NCBI GenBank assembly: GCA_903813345.2
Contig: CAIIXF020000004.1
Coordinates: 17,717,513-17,781,512 of the forward strand
Length of the DNA: 64,000 bases
Direction of reading: 5' to 3'
Source: Owenia fusiformis
Taxonomy: Eukaryota > Annelida > Polychaeta > Sabellida > Oweniidae
Shown piece after piece: positions 23,701 through 35,100 of the stretch. The notes under the pieces are model-generated. The model had not been told where the DNA came from. It ran no database searches and worked only from the letters and a program-made list of their open reading frames with translations. Position 1 is the stretch's first letter, and each line of letters opens with the position of its first letter. The position numbers and the translations under genes were made by a program.

Positions 23701-24496
23701 ATGGCATATTCACTTGCGGTGTATGACAGATTCACCTGCGGTATATGGCATACACACTAACCAATGAGAACGTGAAACGGAAGTACGCAATTGTCAATTG
23801 CATCGATTGAACGAACAAGTAAAACGTTATAAAAGATTTACAATGATTACTGAATCAACAGTACTGTATATCGAATATATTAACTTAGCAGAAGTATTAG
23901 TCAGCAATCTCACCTAATAAACTTACTCAATCAATCCAGGATTCATAAATTAGTACTCGACGCACTAACTATATTGGTAATCCAGCGTAGTTTTACATTT
24001 AGACTCGATTCTCGCAACCAATCAAATCAAGGCTTTCTGCATCACGTTTTCACCTGCGGTATATGTCATATTCACCTGCGGTATATGGCATATTCCGCAA
24101 GTGAGTATGACATATTCCGCAGGTGAGTATCGGGTATTCACTGAAATCAATGTATCGCATATTCACTGCGGAATATCGCATACTCACCTGCGGAATATGC
24201 CATATACCGCGGGTGAGTATGGCATATTCACCCGTATCACAAATACCGCGCAACCATGAATGTATGCCATATACCGCGTAACACAATACCCAAATCTGTC
24301 TGTGATAAATAAGAAAGAAATTGTATAAATCAATTAAATAGAAATTGTTCGTCTTACCATTATCTTTTTCATTTTCAACTTTTGTTATTCTGTCTTCCAT
24401 ATCTTTTATAGGTGTTTGCTGATTTTTCTGTTTCATTATATTTGCCTTTATAAGTTGCTCCACTGTGAATTCTTTCCTATACGACGCTACGTCCAT
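20421..24496 (-). CDS. repo: Repo-like paired-class homeobox protein (five exons)
   Basis: The exons are 24358-24496, 23106-23193, 22187-22310, 21302-21374 and 20421-20764: 768 nt, 255 residues, all GT-AG with matching phases. The homeodomain is residues 72-131, with R5, F8, Y25, R31, and WFQNRRAKW giving Q50 and N51 (the paired-like Q50 type). The stretch [20 protein letters not shown] and the tail [11 protein letters not shown] closely match Drosophila Repo ([13 protein letters not shown], then PPRK after WRK), which separates it from Arx, Alx, Rx and Phox. Intron 3 falls between homeodomain positions 46 and 47, a common site in this class. Residues 10-16 (FTVEQLI) resemble an eh1 Groucho-binding motif. 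Repo drives glial fate in flies; in other phyla the role varies, so function is inferred. The start is ATG 24496. Confidence 0.9.
20870..21235. repeat. Simple imperfect repeat in Repo-like intron 4
   Basis: Repeated TTTACATTGCCCTATTCATA-like words, 18-26 bp apart, with TTGATATTGCCC variants. They are strand-biased (T/C on plus) and non-coding. Confidence 0.6.
21302..21374 (-). CDS. repo: Repo-like gene exon 4 (homeodomain helix 3)
   Basis: The acceptor ...TTTTGAAG precedes [19 protein letters not shown], the recognition helix and the family-specific tail. The donor is TCAA|GTAAGA. It enters in phase 0 and leaves in phase 1. Confidence 0.92.
21504..22150. repeat. 62-bp satellite array in Repo-like intron 3
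   Basis: About 10.4 head-to-tail units of exactly 62 bp. Four central units (about 21750-21990) are virtually identical and the outer ones diverge. Each unit holds three short palindromes: TCGTACGA, TTCATGAA and TGATCA. The array fills about 650 of the 812 bases of the intron and ends 36 bp from the exon 3 splice donor. Confidence 0.93.
22187..22310 (-). CDS. repo: Repo-like gene exon 3 (homeodomain helices 1-2)
   Basis: The acceptor TAATTTCAG opens [20 protein letters not shown] and runs to LSEARVQ, with the donor CAG|GTACAT. It completes the Arg5 codon split with exon 2. Confidence 0.93.
22671..23069. repeat. Nested inverted repeats in Repo-like intron 2
   Basis: ACTTGAGTGGGTTTGGGGTA (about 22672) pairs with its inverse at about 22917-22937. 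A second pair, 23 bp perfect, links 22971-22993 (GATATAGGGTATATCCC...) with 23047-23069. The second hairpin ends 36 bp from the exon 2 donor. Confidence 0.75.
23106..23193 (-). CDS. repo: Repo-like gene exon 2
   Basis: Between TGTTTCAG and TACAG|GTGAGG, 88 nt encode a polar linker ([20 protein letters not shown]) and the basic N-terminal arm KKSRYR of the homeodomain. Confidence 0.88.
23510..23590. repeat. Short palindromic element in Repo-like intron 1
   Basis: GAGGGGGAAACCATCTGGAT and ATCCATATGGTTTCCCTCTG form a hairpin with a pyrimidine-rich loop. It looks like another miniature palindromic insertion, but no duplication was found. Confidence 0.5.
23652..24283. mobile_element. Foldback element with CACCTGCGG repeats in Repo-like intron 1
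   Basis: The outer ends TGTTACGCGGTA and TACCGCGTAACA are inverted repeats. Inside both ends, a 20-24-bp motif (ACCTGCGGTATATGGCATA) recurs in alternating orientation: about three times on the left (23690-23760) and seven or eight on the right (24045-24285). Several units contain the E-box CACCTG or, read the other way, CAGGTGAGTAT, a consensus splice donor. Confidence 0.75.
24358..24496 (-). CDS. repo: Repo-like gene exon 1 (start)
   Basis: ATG at 24496 opens [20 protein letters not shown], including the eh1-like FTVEQLI. The donor is AATG|GTAAGA, phase 1. The frame stays open a few codons upstream without an ATG. Confidence 0.82.
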
Positions 24497-24511
24497 ACTT
24501 TCTGGCGACAC

Positions 24512-25430
24512 TATTAATTTTTATTAAACTTTTAATTTTAATACTAATTTAATTTAAGAACTAGTGGTTTGACTCTTCTGGAGATATTTAAATTAACGTT
24601 TACGTCGCTCTGTTCCCAAAACTGTGTGAGGCTTAGGAGTTGTTCATTCCCGATTGCTTTAACTTTCTATTAATAATCATTCCCAATTTTCTATTATTTA
24701 AGGGAAATTGATATCACTTAATTTATATAATGATACAATTAATAATATTTGAATTGGCAGTTAAAGTTGTTCAGTTCACCACCATGAGGGTAGTGTAATT
24801 CTCAACATAGGGGCGATGCAAAAGTTCGCGTTTCACATTCACCGTGTCACAAGTATATTTTGTGTATTTTGAAACAAAACCACAAAAAATTTAATTAAAT
24901 CAAGACTTCGTAGTAAAGCGATAAAGCGCATGACCATAGGAACATCTATGTTTAAACAATATACTATTTTTTCGCAATACATTTGACAAAGTTATGAGCA
25001 AGAGTCTATATTTTTGTATAAATGTCATCTAATTAGTATTGGGTGTCAGCACCGGGGTCAGCACATTTGGTGGCATCAAGCGAAATGTGACATATACAAG
25101 TGCATATGACCATAGCGTCGACCGTGACATCATCTTTACAAATAATTGCAAAAAGTGCACGGATATTCAAAGGGTGGGTCATTAGTATTTAAAGTGTGAA
25201 CCGGAGTTTTATGCAGCAAAATAAGCAATTTGCAGATGACCCGGTCAAATTAGCACCGTGCAATGAATTCAGACTTTGCTAATTTTTCTTGTTTGATTTA
25301 GTAGTTTACTCGAAGCAACGAAATGTTTAAATACATTATTTGCATTTTTGAGTGTCTACATGGTTATAATTATCTGGCGCGTGCCTGAATCCTGCCAAAA
25401 TGGTTTTGAGAAATTAAACTAAACTCGCTG
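24512..25430. other. Upstream of the Repo-like gene, no gene
   Basis: It should contain the promoter. No TATA box or striking site cluster was recognised. Confidence 0.4.
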
Positions 25431-25603
25431 TTGCACTTTGGTTCAAATACGAAATCTAACCATGCACGACTTCTTGTATTTCCATGTGTTTTCCAAAAGA
25501 GAAAAAATTGGGATTGAATTTGGCAGCTCTTGCCAAATGTATGCATCAATATTATGTTTTAATTGTTTCCGAGTGCATTCATTAATCATTTGCTTCACTT
25601 CAG

Positions 25604-25707
25604 CCAACAAGGGGAGATATTGCGACTACAAACCTTGCAAGGGGATGCAGATCGGTTTTTTCCAATATGGTGGCTGTCAAATTAACAGAAATAATTGTAG
25701 ATTTTAA
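25604..25707 (+). CDS. Possible last exon of a cysteine-rich secreted peptide
   Basis: A good acceptor (TTGCTTCACTTCAG) precedes a short frame ending in a stop. It encodes four cysteines (C-x4-C-x12-C-x6-C) and the phrase FFQYGGCQINRNN, which resembles the YGGC...NN core of Kunitz domains. It is far too short for a full Kunitz domain and lacks the usual spacing, and no upstream exon or signal peptide was identified. It may be a degraded Kunitz fragment, a different peptide, or chance. Confidence 0.2.
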
Positions 25708-26159
25708 TAGGATTCATTTTCCTGTGTACGAATTAAGATTTCCTAAATAAATTGAACAATCATCTGATAATTTACACTTTAATTACCGTAATCACCGAGA
25801 ATGACGTTAATTCTACAATTTCCCTAATTATCATCATTTGCTTGTCAGAAACCCAGAATTCATCAACGTAAAATTTTCAGTTTTTTGCTCTTATTGCCGA
25901 CCAATTTTACTTTGTTTCGGTCAATAATTTACGAGTCCAAGTTTTGAGATGAAGCTATGCTTTATATTCAAACTCTATTAATGAGTTTCATCATTTGAGA
26001 TATGTTTTGTTATAATAGTTCAGAATGAATCATCTACGTATATTATGTTGGAACCAAGGATGAAGAAGGAGTTAAACAAATGAAACAAAAGAATCCGCAT
26101 TTGAAAGCAAAGAACAACATAAACCTGGTCTAAGTGCAGATGTTAGTAGATGAAGCTCA

Positions 26160-26375
26160 TAGGCGTAGACAGGGGGGGGGGGGGTGAGGGGGTGGGATCG
26201 CATAACCAATAAAAATAAAACCATGAGAAAGAAGACGAAGAGAGCTTTAAAATGCTTTTTATTTAAAGCTTCTAGCTCAATTTTGAAGGAATTGCATCAA
26301 TTCGTACCCCCATGACTATAAAACCGAAAAAATTGGCGATCGCACCCCCCTGACTGAAAGCTGGCTACGCCCCTG
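26160..26375. mobile_element. hAT-like MITE with 13-G run
   Basis: The right end reads, inverted, CAGGGGCGTAGCCAGC; the left end has AGGCGTAGACAGG followed by 13 consecutive Gs (26172-26184). A CACCCCCCTGAC block pairs with the G-run. The target duplication is imperfect. Confidence 0.55.
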
Positions 26376-26379
26376 AAGC

Positions 26380-29300
26380 TATATTTGAAGAAACTGAGTC
26401 AAACGAATGCAAATTAGGGAATCATTAACCTTGTCATAATTAAATCCATATTAACATTTCAAAATTACCTAGTTAAACAAAAAACAAACAAAAAAAACAT
26501 ATGTATAACCTGCTTATATTTTTGATAAATTATATAATTTCTTTTTCATCCGTTCTTCCATATATCTTCAAACACAAAGATAAAGACCATGACAACCCTA
26601 GACTGGGAACATGGATCACAATTTCGGGAAAGCGACACGTGATATCAAATTTCACAGACTATTAAATCGGTTTCAATTTCTGTATGACTTCTCGAAAGCC
26701 TATTAGGCTTAGTAAATAATATGAGCAATAAAAGTAAAGATTATTAATAAGACAATAGAAGAGCGGTGGCACAAATACTACACCATGCATCACCACAAGT
26801 GGGATCAGCGCTATATCAACAGATAACCCTCGGCCTACCCACATGTTATTGAGAACAATTAAAGCATATTAGTGATTTATTAAATTCGACCCTTGCAATG
26901 TTCTAAAACTTGCAACAAGTCTTGGTTTCTCCAATGTAATTCCAAATTATTGTGTCTTTCAAACATGCTATCAATTTTTTAAAATGGAATATATACAATT
27001 GATCTAAATGACCAAAACAACATCAAATCCTAAAATATGTTTTTTTTTTCTTTTTTCGTACAAGTGCCAATTAATGCAGGTGTAAACAAGGCATTAACAT
27101 GACAAAATGTCACCACCTGTAAATGGTTATTTGGCATGTAGTTGGAAGTTGTAAAAAGTTGTTACAGACGCCGAAAGCCGTCCAGAAAAAGTTGGAGAAT
27201 TGTGGTGAAATAATAAACTTCATTCATATTAGATACATATAAATAATCATGAATTATACGTAGATAGCGATTTTTTTGCTCTATGCATGCCAATTAACAA
27301 ATTATTAATCCTCGATTAGGATAAAGCTAATACCCCAGCCCACTTAGAATCATGATTGCTGGTTATCTCTTTTCACCTGACTTGGACAGGTTTTACTGCA
27401 CAAAATTTCCTTCACTTGCGCTGAAATTGTAATTTCTAAATTGTTAATTGTTAGCATTTTTGAAATTCGTTCATGACATTTTAATGGAAAAGGCTTTAGC
27501 AAGTCTGCACCATCCATAAGCCCGCATCTAGAAATACTTCTTTACTTGGTTTGTCATTCTCATCTTTAAGGCTTATATCATGCTGGGAGTCATTCCATTG
27601 ATGACCAAAATACAATATGGTCATTGTTGGTCCAAGCTGAAATGAAAGTCTCTTCATCCTAACAGTACAAGGGACTTTGAGCAGGGTATGAACTTAAATG
27701 AGCCATTCGGTTGCATTTCCCCGCCTTTGAAAATGATTTGATTAACACTTCAATTTGACGTGAAACTAATTAACAAATTACAACCAGAGTTTGGTCAAAG
27801 TAATTCCCACGTGATATTGAGTGCCTCGAGTATTGGTATTGATTTAAATAGGGGACTAATCTCGCACGTGTTATTAACAAAAGATATAACAGAACGTGTG
27901 TTCATGAAATTAACAAATGATATGGGTATTTTATTGCATGTTTTTGCTGTGTTTTTTTAATCTGATGCTCAGACTATTACAGTGTTGCTAAAGATGAACT
28001 AATTAGTGATTGGTAAAAAACGCCATCTCCCAACTTGGCTAATGGATTTTATTGGTCAACGGCAATTAGTATCACATCAGATTGGTAATTGCTTATTGCA
28101 TGTATTGTGTTTGCAATTGTATGTTCAGTAATGTTACTATTGATCAACAAGTGTCACTTCGTCCTTTTACACTCTGGTGTATCAGCTAACTCATGTCCAT
28201 AGTTTCCCTAAAAATCAACGATTTTAATTTGCTGCTGTTGACAATTTTATCAAGGACTGCCCATTCTGAATTGTCAGTCCCTCGATCAAAGATGTAATGT
28301 GCTCTTTTCTAGATCTTATTTAGCCCACAATGTGGACCACCCTGTATTTTCATTTTTGTGAACACCCTGTATATGTAACATAAGATCAGTTTCTTGCTTG
28401 TCACTTTTTGTATTTTAATCTATTTTTAACAAGAAACAAAAGTAAACCTAAAAAGTAAAGCTAAACTGATAATGCATTTCCTGATTTAACTATTTCAAAA
28501 ATAACATTAAATTCTAACTTGCAAAATATTAATATAATTCTCTCTACTTCAATACTTTTGGCATTTTATAATTAATAAATATAATTTCATTTCAATTAAA
28601 TATATCTCTGTAACAGCATAGTGAAACTATAAAATAAAACATACAAAAAGTAAGGAATATTCTCTGTGAAAATCACAAAATTAAAATCAATACCAAAATC
28701 AGAAAAACAGTGGAAAAATTGTGCAATTTGAACAAGTGAATATTTTGAACATAAGTGCATGTTTATACTGCAATGTTGTAACAATTATAAGTTCATTTGT
28801 AATTTTAATACACCCAATATCGTTACTTTCAAAAGCTTAAGCAGTTTTAAGAAAACGTTATTAATTTTGATTCAAAACAATGGAAGTTTGGATTTGAATT
28901 ATTGCAATGTAAATACTGATTGCCAAAGTGTCACTTCACTTGTGTAGGTAGACTACAAACAATGGAAAAACGAAGCCTTAATCTACCATATTGCTGCACC
29001 AGGTTTAAAACACAATGCATGTTTGTATAATCTTTGAGGCAGGTAAGGAAGTAGCATCACCAAAATATTGTTTCTTGCCTAAAATTGTGTCACATTTGAC
29101 TTATGCTTGCATCAACCATTTTTGAATCACTTTTACACCCCTACCTAAAGTGGAAACATTTTGACTTTAAAAACTTTCAGAATTCCAGTGTTTGTAGTCA
29201 ACCAGTTATATATACAATATTTACAATTTTAGTACATCAATATGAACATTCATATTTTACAAAAATACATGTAAATCAATTAAATGTAAATTTTAAGTTA

Positions 29301-29420
29301 ATATATCCTTAATAGCAACACACATTGAGATAGACTTTTAAAACATACATTGTATGTACACTGTACTCAACTTTCTTTGCCATCCAAGATTTCTACACAT
29401 GAGAATAAAACAAAACATCT
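26380..29420. other. Intergenic, no gene recognised
   Basis: It holds one more copy of the dispersed GTGGTGACAT element at about 27086-27215 (GGCATTAACATGACAAAATG start). Two ACACCCTGTAT motifs near 28345-28375 resemble decayed mariner ends. Confidence 0.4.
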
Positions 29421-29428
29421 GCATTTAA

Positions 29429-29719
29429 CCTCTTGAATCCCAGGCTCTAAAATTGGTTGAAACCAGAGAATTTTTCATTTTTGCCACCTTTTGACATTTT
29501 ACTACATACCTTTACAACTTTAGATGCTCAACTTAGTAAAATTAGATGGCAGAGATCATTTCTACACCTTTTAAAACAATTTTTGTATAAATTGGATGAA
29601 AATTGTTCAAATAAGAGCAATTTTTGTGAACAATTTTGTGACGGATTTTCTCGTCCCTCTGGGTTTCAAGGTCATTTCTGAAGTGACGAGAAATCTCGTC
29701 ATTCTGGGTAGTCAAGAGG
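29429..29719. mobile_element. piggyBac-like MITE, TTAA target site
   Basis: The ends CCTCTTGAATCCCAG and CTGGGTAGTCAAGAGG are inverted repeats, each abutted by TTAA (29425-29428 and 29720-29723). A GACGAG...CTCGTC hairpin lies near the right end. TTAA plus CCY ends are the piggyBac signature. 291 bp, no coding. Confidence 0.8.
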
Positions 29720-29724
29720 TTAAA

Positions 29725-30990
29725 ATAATACACTTAAACTCCCACTTACATAACACTCACTAAAACATAAGTGTCAAGATGGGCTGATATTATCTAGCTA
29801 TCTAACTTATAGCAACGCTTTCTGAGATTGAATAAAAAGAATTCAATGAGTGATCTCAATATTTTAACAACTCACAGAGAAGCCTGCTTAGGAAAAGTGG
29901 AATTAAGGAATAAGAAGATCTGAGGATACTTTTTATTTTTACAATTGTTTTTTCTCACAGCATCCCTTGTTACGCCCACCTTCCCTAAAGTGCCAAAAGT
30001 TCTGACTTAATTTCATGGCAATATTTTGATTTCCAAGTTTATTTGGCATCATATAGACATTCCTGCATCTTTCCACGTTTTCGATGCTTCCATTTCGCAT
30101 TTTGACTTTGTGGTTGACTTAAAAATACAAATTATAATATATCAAAAATGATACTAAAACTATTAAAATAAATATACCCTATTAATTTAATCTCTCTTTG
30201 GCTTTAATATAATAATATAACAATGCAAAATGTCACTACCAGTTTGCTGCAGACCACCAAAAGATGAACTCAGCTCACAAAGAGTGGTAGCTACAGGGTG
30301 TAGAACAACAACATGTTAGTACTTCTTGGTATAATAATGATATAATACTTTAATAAATCTCATCTTGGTAAAACAAGAACATCATTAAATACATGCTGTG
30401 TAGTATATCTATACAGTACTCTATATAACATAAAAGTTTTTAAACGTAAATGTACTTTAGGGGTTGTCTCATAAAATCTTCTGCAATAAATTCTACACAT
30501 AATCACTTTTGTTTTGTTCATGGGTGGTAACTAAAATGTACCAATACTAATCTCTAACATTTTTTCTTCAAAAGGGATTCACAGTTCAATAAAGTATGTT
30601 ACTTTAACAAGGATAGGTAGATAGTTCAGCAGTTGGATTAAGTGTAGATTTTAATGTGTAGCTTTTGAGGTGTTCCCTTATCACAGATAATTCAATGATA
30701 ACAGCAAAGGAGTGAGTCAAACCCTCATGGAGAAATGTCAACACAAATCTTGGTTGATTCCATTGATTCCATGCAGTAGTGTGTCTATGTGTATTCAACA
30801 AGACTATTTTTCACGCTGCACAGACCAGGCACAATCAAGTAACTAAAGCTCATTGAGGGCACACATATACATAAAATGTTCTACTCTGAATATTGCTAAA
30901 TTGCATCAGGTCTGCACAGTGTGTTATTTATAGAAAAACACCCTGACAATTTACCCGAGGGCATGACTTATTATGGACACATCTTTGTAT
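29725..30990. other. Intergenic / 3' flank of the acidic-protein gene
   Basis: No gene seen. It must include the 3' UTR of the minus-strand gene ending at 30997; no perfect AATAAA was recognised close to the stop. Confidence 0.35.
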
Positions 30991-30996
30991 ATAATA

Positions 30997-32144
30997 CTAA
31001 GAGCCAGGGTTGCTCCGGATTTCTACGCTTATTATTGTTTCAGCAACTCTGAGACCTTGAGACTCATTTTTGATTTCAGCCTCATCTTTATCTTCAGCCT
31101 TGCTTGGAGTAACATCATCTTTTTGATCATCCTTATCTTCAGTCATGAAGAATGTTGCAGAATCATTTTGTGACTTTTCATTTGCATTTCCATTAGTATT
31201 ATTGCTGTCTGGATCTTTGTGTAATTCATCAATAACGTCATCTTCTAAATATTTATATGTAACGTTTGTTTCCATGTTTTTCATAGCTTCTTGGATGTCC
31301 TTCAAGTCATTGTCAATGTTGTCATCATCTGTCTTATCTTGTTCACTGTTCATGATATCTTTTATAATACTGAGGGGTTCCTTTTCTGTAGTCTCAGCTG
31401 GTTTAACAATCTCTTTAGCCATTTCATCATTTTCATTTTCGTTGGTGTCATTCTCAGAGTTTTTATTCTCACTTATCTCTGTGATATCATTCACATTGTC
31501 ATTATCTTGCACATTGTCCATGTTTCCATTTATCTCCTCTGCATTTACTTTGGCATCAGTTTTATCATCTTCTTTACTATTCGCAGTGTTATTAGCATTC
31601 ACTTCTTCTTTACTGGCTTCAGTATCTTTTTCAACAGGTTCTTCTTCAGATTTTACTAAGTGTTTTTCCTTTCCATCAATTTGGTTAGATTTTAATTTGA
31701 TAATATTTTCATTGATATCTTTATCTGTACAAGGGGATTCTGGGACAGATACACCCTCATTGTCCAAAATCCGTATATCAGGATCTTCATTAATAGTAAC
31801 AGTTTTCTGCAATTTCTGCACTTTTTCTACTGTCATATGATCTGGTAATGTTTGCATATTTGACAATTTCCTTGCACTTTTTGGCGTGTTGGGTGGATTA
31901 ACCATTGTAGCCAGATGCTGCTTTATGATTGGCTGAACCTCTTTATATGGCGTCATCTTCTGGCCTGATATGGAGACTTGGGATAATCCTGCACCTGTTG
32001 GACGTTGGCCAGCAGTTTTAGGTCTCTGAGGCATAACGTTGTGTTGAGATATATTTGAGATTTGTATAGAAAGTTTCTGACCACTACTAAACAATGGACG
32101 TGCACTCTGGGCTCTTTCTCTGTGGGGGTTGTTAATGCTGTAAC
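30997..32144 (-). CDS. Acidic-protein gene exon 9 (terminal)
   Basis: The acceptor GTAATTTCAG opens 1148 nt starting YSINNPHRERAQSARPLFSS. A basic Gln/Pro/Ser region gives way to a long Asp/Glu/Asn/Lys-rich tail (ENKNSENDTNENENDEMAKE), ending EIRSNPGS-stop. The antisense strand is also open for 231 codons, a by-product of the biased composition. Confidence 0.85.
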
Positions 32145-35100
32145 CTGAAATTACATTGACAATGATTATGTGACAGGTTAGGTGTAACACCCTGTATGGA
32201 CAAGGATAGTTACATGGTTCATGAGACAACCTGTACTTTTACACATATGTATGCATTTAAGTGAACCATGCTATTTTTAGAACCACACTTACTGGGTTAG
32301 ATTTTCTATTCAGTATAGGACAATTACATGTAAACCTTATTTTTGATTCTTATATTTTGTAAGTTTGTGGCTGGTTTTATAACCCTGCATTAGCAGTGAT
32401 TTCTATTTTTCAAACTGACCTCAGTCCACTGGCTGAGCTTCAACTGGAAGCACCTCTGTGTATAGGTAAATACAATTTTGTATTTTTCCCAATTTATTCA
32501 GTCAAGTTGTACTTTCTACCAGTTTATCCTATACTATCATTATAGAAGAATGTCATTTTCTTTTTATATCATATTTTCTGGTAAGGTAATATTTCATATC
32601 CCTAGACTACAACTTTTGTAAACCAGTTTTGTAAATTAGAATACGGGTCACGCCCAATTTTGTAATGCTTATATGGCTTACTTTTACAACTTACTTTTAC
32701 TGTCCTGTTAATTGCAGACACACGGTTAAGTACTCATGTACACTTCACTCAGCCAGGGTCTCACTATACTTCAAAGTCCTAAGGACTATTTGTAAGTTTA
32801 TATTATTTTTTGTGTCAGCCATTTTGTATTTTAAGGTGCAGCCATTTTGTAAAATGATTTTATATTTTCACCAGAGCTCGAATACACGTAATCTTATGTC
32901 ACACTTTAATGGTTCTAATTATTATGTTGTATTGGTGAATATTATTAATTCTTTCATGTTTGTTCATTTGACAACATGGTACATTGCTGCACTTTTGTTA
33001 CTTCTAATTTTAGTACTGGAGATTGGATGTTTTCTTACATTGAGGTTGCAGTTAGTCTCCATTAGACTAGTCATTAGGGTATGCATATCTCTTAAAATAT
33101 ATTATTGTATTATTTGTGTAAAGTACATGAAACTGTGTGTTTGGTTTAGTCTAAGGGAATCGCATATGAAATGTAATAGTATTCATATAATAATATTTGT
33201 ATTTTATGGTCTCGACATTACGAAATATTGGTTCCTATTTTTAATGCATATCATTTTGAATAATTGCAGACTTCTACTACTTGTTCTTCTTGTTGCCTGT
33301 TTACATCCTGTGATACCTGATGTTACAACTAAGACTGTAAAGAATAAAGATATCATATGACTGAACTTGTGTGTGTAGTTTTTATTGCCGTTACCCACGT
33401 GCCCCCCATTCGCCCAGCTCACAATGGTGTCAGATGTGTTTGCGGCAGCATCAACCTACAACCTACAACCACTTGCAAGCTACAACGTACCACTAGCCAG
33501 TATACAGGTTTAAAACCACAACAAATGAATGTGTATAATATAAGTAGTGTTAATATTGAGCCATTAATGCTTGATAAAGTGACAGTCAGATAGTCACTAT
33601 AGATTCAGATTCAGATAGTTTAGGTAGTTCTATAAATATCAAATATGCTCTAAAAGCAAGCGTTTTTTCCAGTTCATGTATTTACAAAAGTGAACTTATG
33701 CAATTGAATCTGATGTCCATATGTAGTTATATTGTGTTGGGAGAACTCATGCATATTATGTTGATAATGGCTGAAGAATAAATGCCATCTATAGTGGAGT
33801 GTGTATTATTAAATCAATTACTGTTCAAGTGTCGCATAAAGTGACAGTCACATAATGCCATCTATAGTGTAGAGTGTATTATTAAACCAATTGCTGTTCA
33901 AGCGTCACATAAAGTGACAGTCACATAAAGTGACAATCAATGTACATATAGTAGACTATGTCTTCATAGAATTATCAGGTTTCTAAACTTAATTAAGGTT
34001 TAGGGTTTATTGTTGCTATATTGCTACTGTGTTGTCATTAAAGAAGGTATTATTATCCTAACTTACAAAATCTGTTAGGGTACAGGTATTATTATCCTAA
34101 CTTACAAAATCTGTTGGGGTACAATCCTACACATAACTACCTTAATAAATATTAGTGTTTGTTTATATCTATAAGGTATTATCCTAGCAAAAGCTTTTTG
34201 ATAGGGTACATATATACTTATATAATTACACAATATTGGCCGAGAATAACATATACGGGTACAAATTACCACATGGTGTTGTGCAAAAACGCACATTATA
34301 AGGGTATTCTATAAGTGTACATATTACAACACGGTGTTGTGCAAAAACTTACGTTATTAGGGTAGTCTATAAGTGTTTGTTAGTGTACATATTATCACAC
34401 GGTGTTGTGCAAAAACGCACATCATAAGGGTACCATAAAGGTGTATATATTACTACATAGTGCTGTGCAACAACGCACGTTATTAAGGTGTCACATATTC
34501 GTACCTATTGCTACACGGCGTGGTGCTATAACGCACAATCTTATATCATGGTAGTGTGCTAAAACGCACATTGTATTATCACATATTTGTTACATGCTAG
34601 TGTTATACTAGTATATAAGATTACACGGTGGTATACCATAACGCACATCTTTATTAGATCACAAGGGTATTTGACAATAAGATTTTTTACATAGTGTTGA
34701 GTTGGATATCCACTCAGTATTAACACAAGATGGCGCACTACATGTCTCATGAAGAGTTGGAACAACAGTCTAGGACAGCTGAGGAACTTATAGATAAAAT
34801 GTCTGAAGTACTACATGTAAATAACTCATTGAGATTTACTGATGAGGACATCAATAATGGTGTAACCAAGCGTCACTTAAAGGAAAAAGAAAACAAACGT
34901 CTCAGGGAAAGTCTTGGCGATATCGAACGTGAAAACCAGAAGTTGTTGGCCTCCATTGATGACGTGTATGCGGAATATGAAACCAGAAAATCCGAGCTGG
35001 AGCGCCTTATCAAAGAGAAAGAACAAGAACATACACAAAGGAAACAACACTATGTCAACTTATTGAATAGGGATCGAGATACAATATATGGAAATACAAA

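Noticed and set aside
31145-31840. 231-codon plus-strand frame rich in Ser, Phe and Ile
   Set aside because: It is the antisense of the Asp/Glu/Asn-rich last exon of the minus-strand gene; open only because of biased codon composition.
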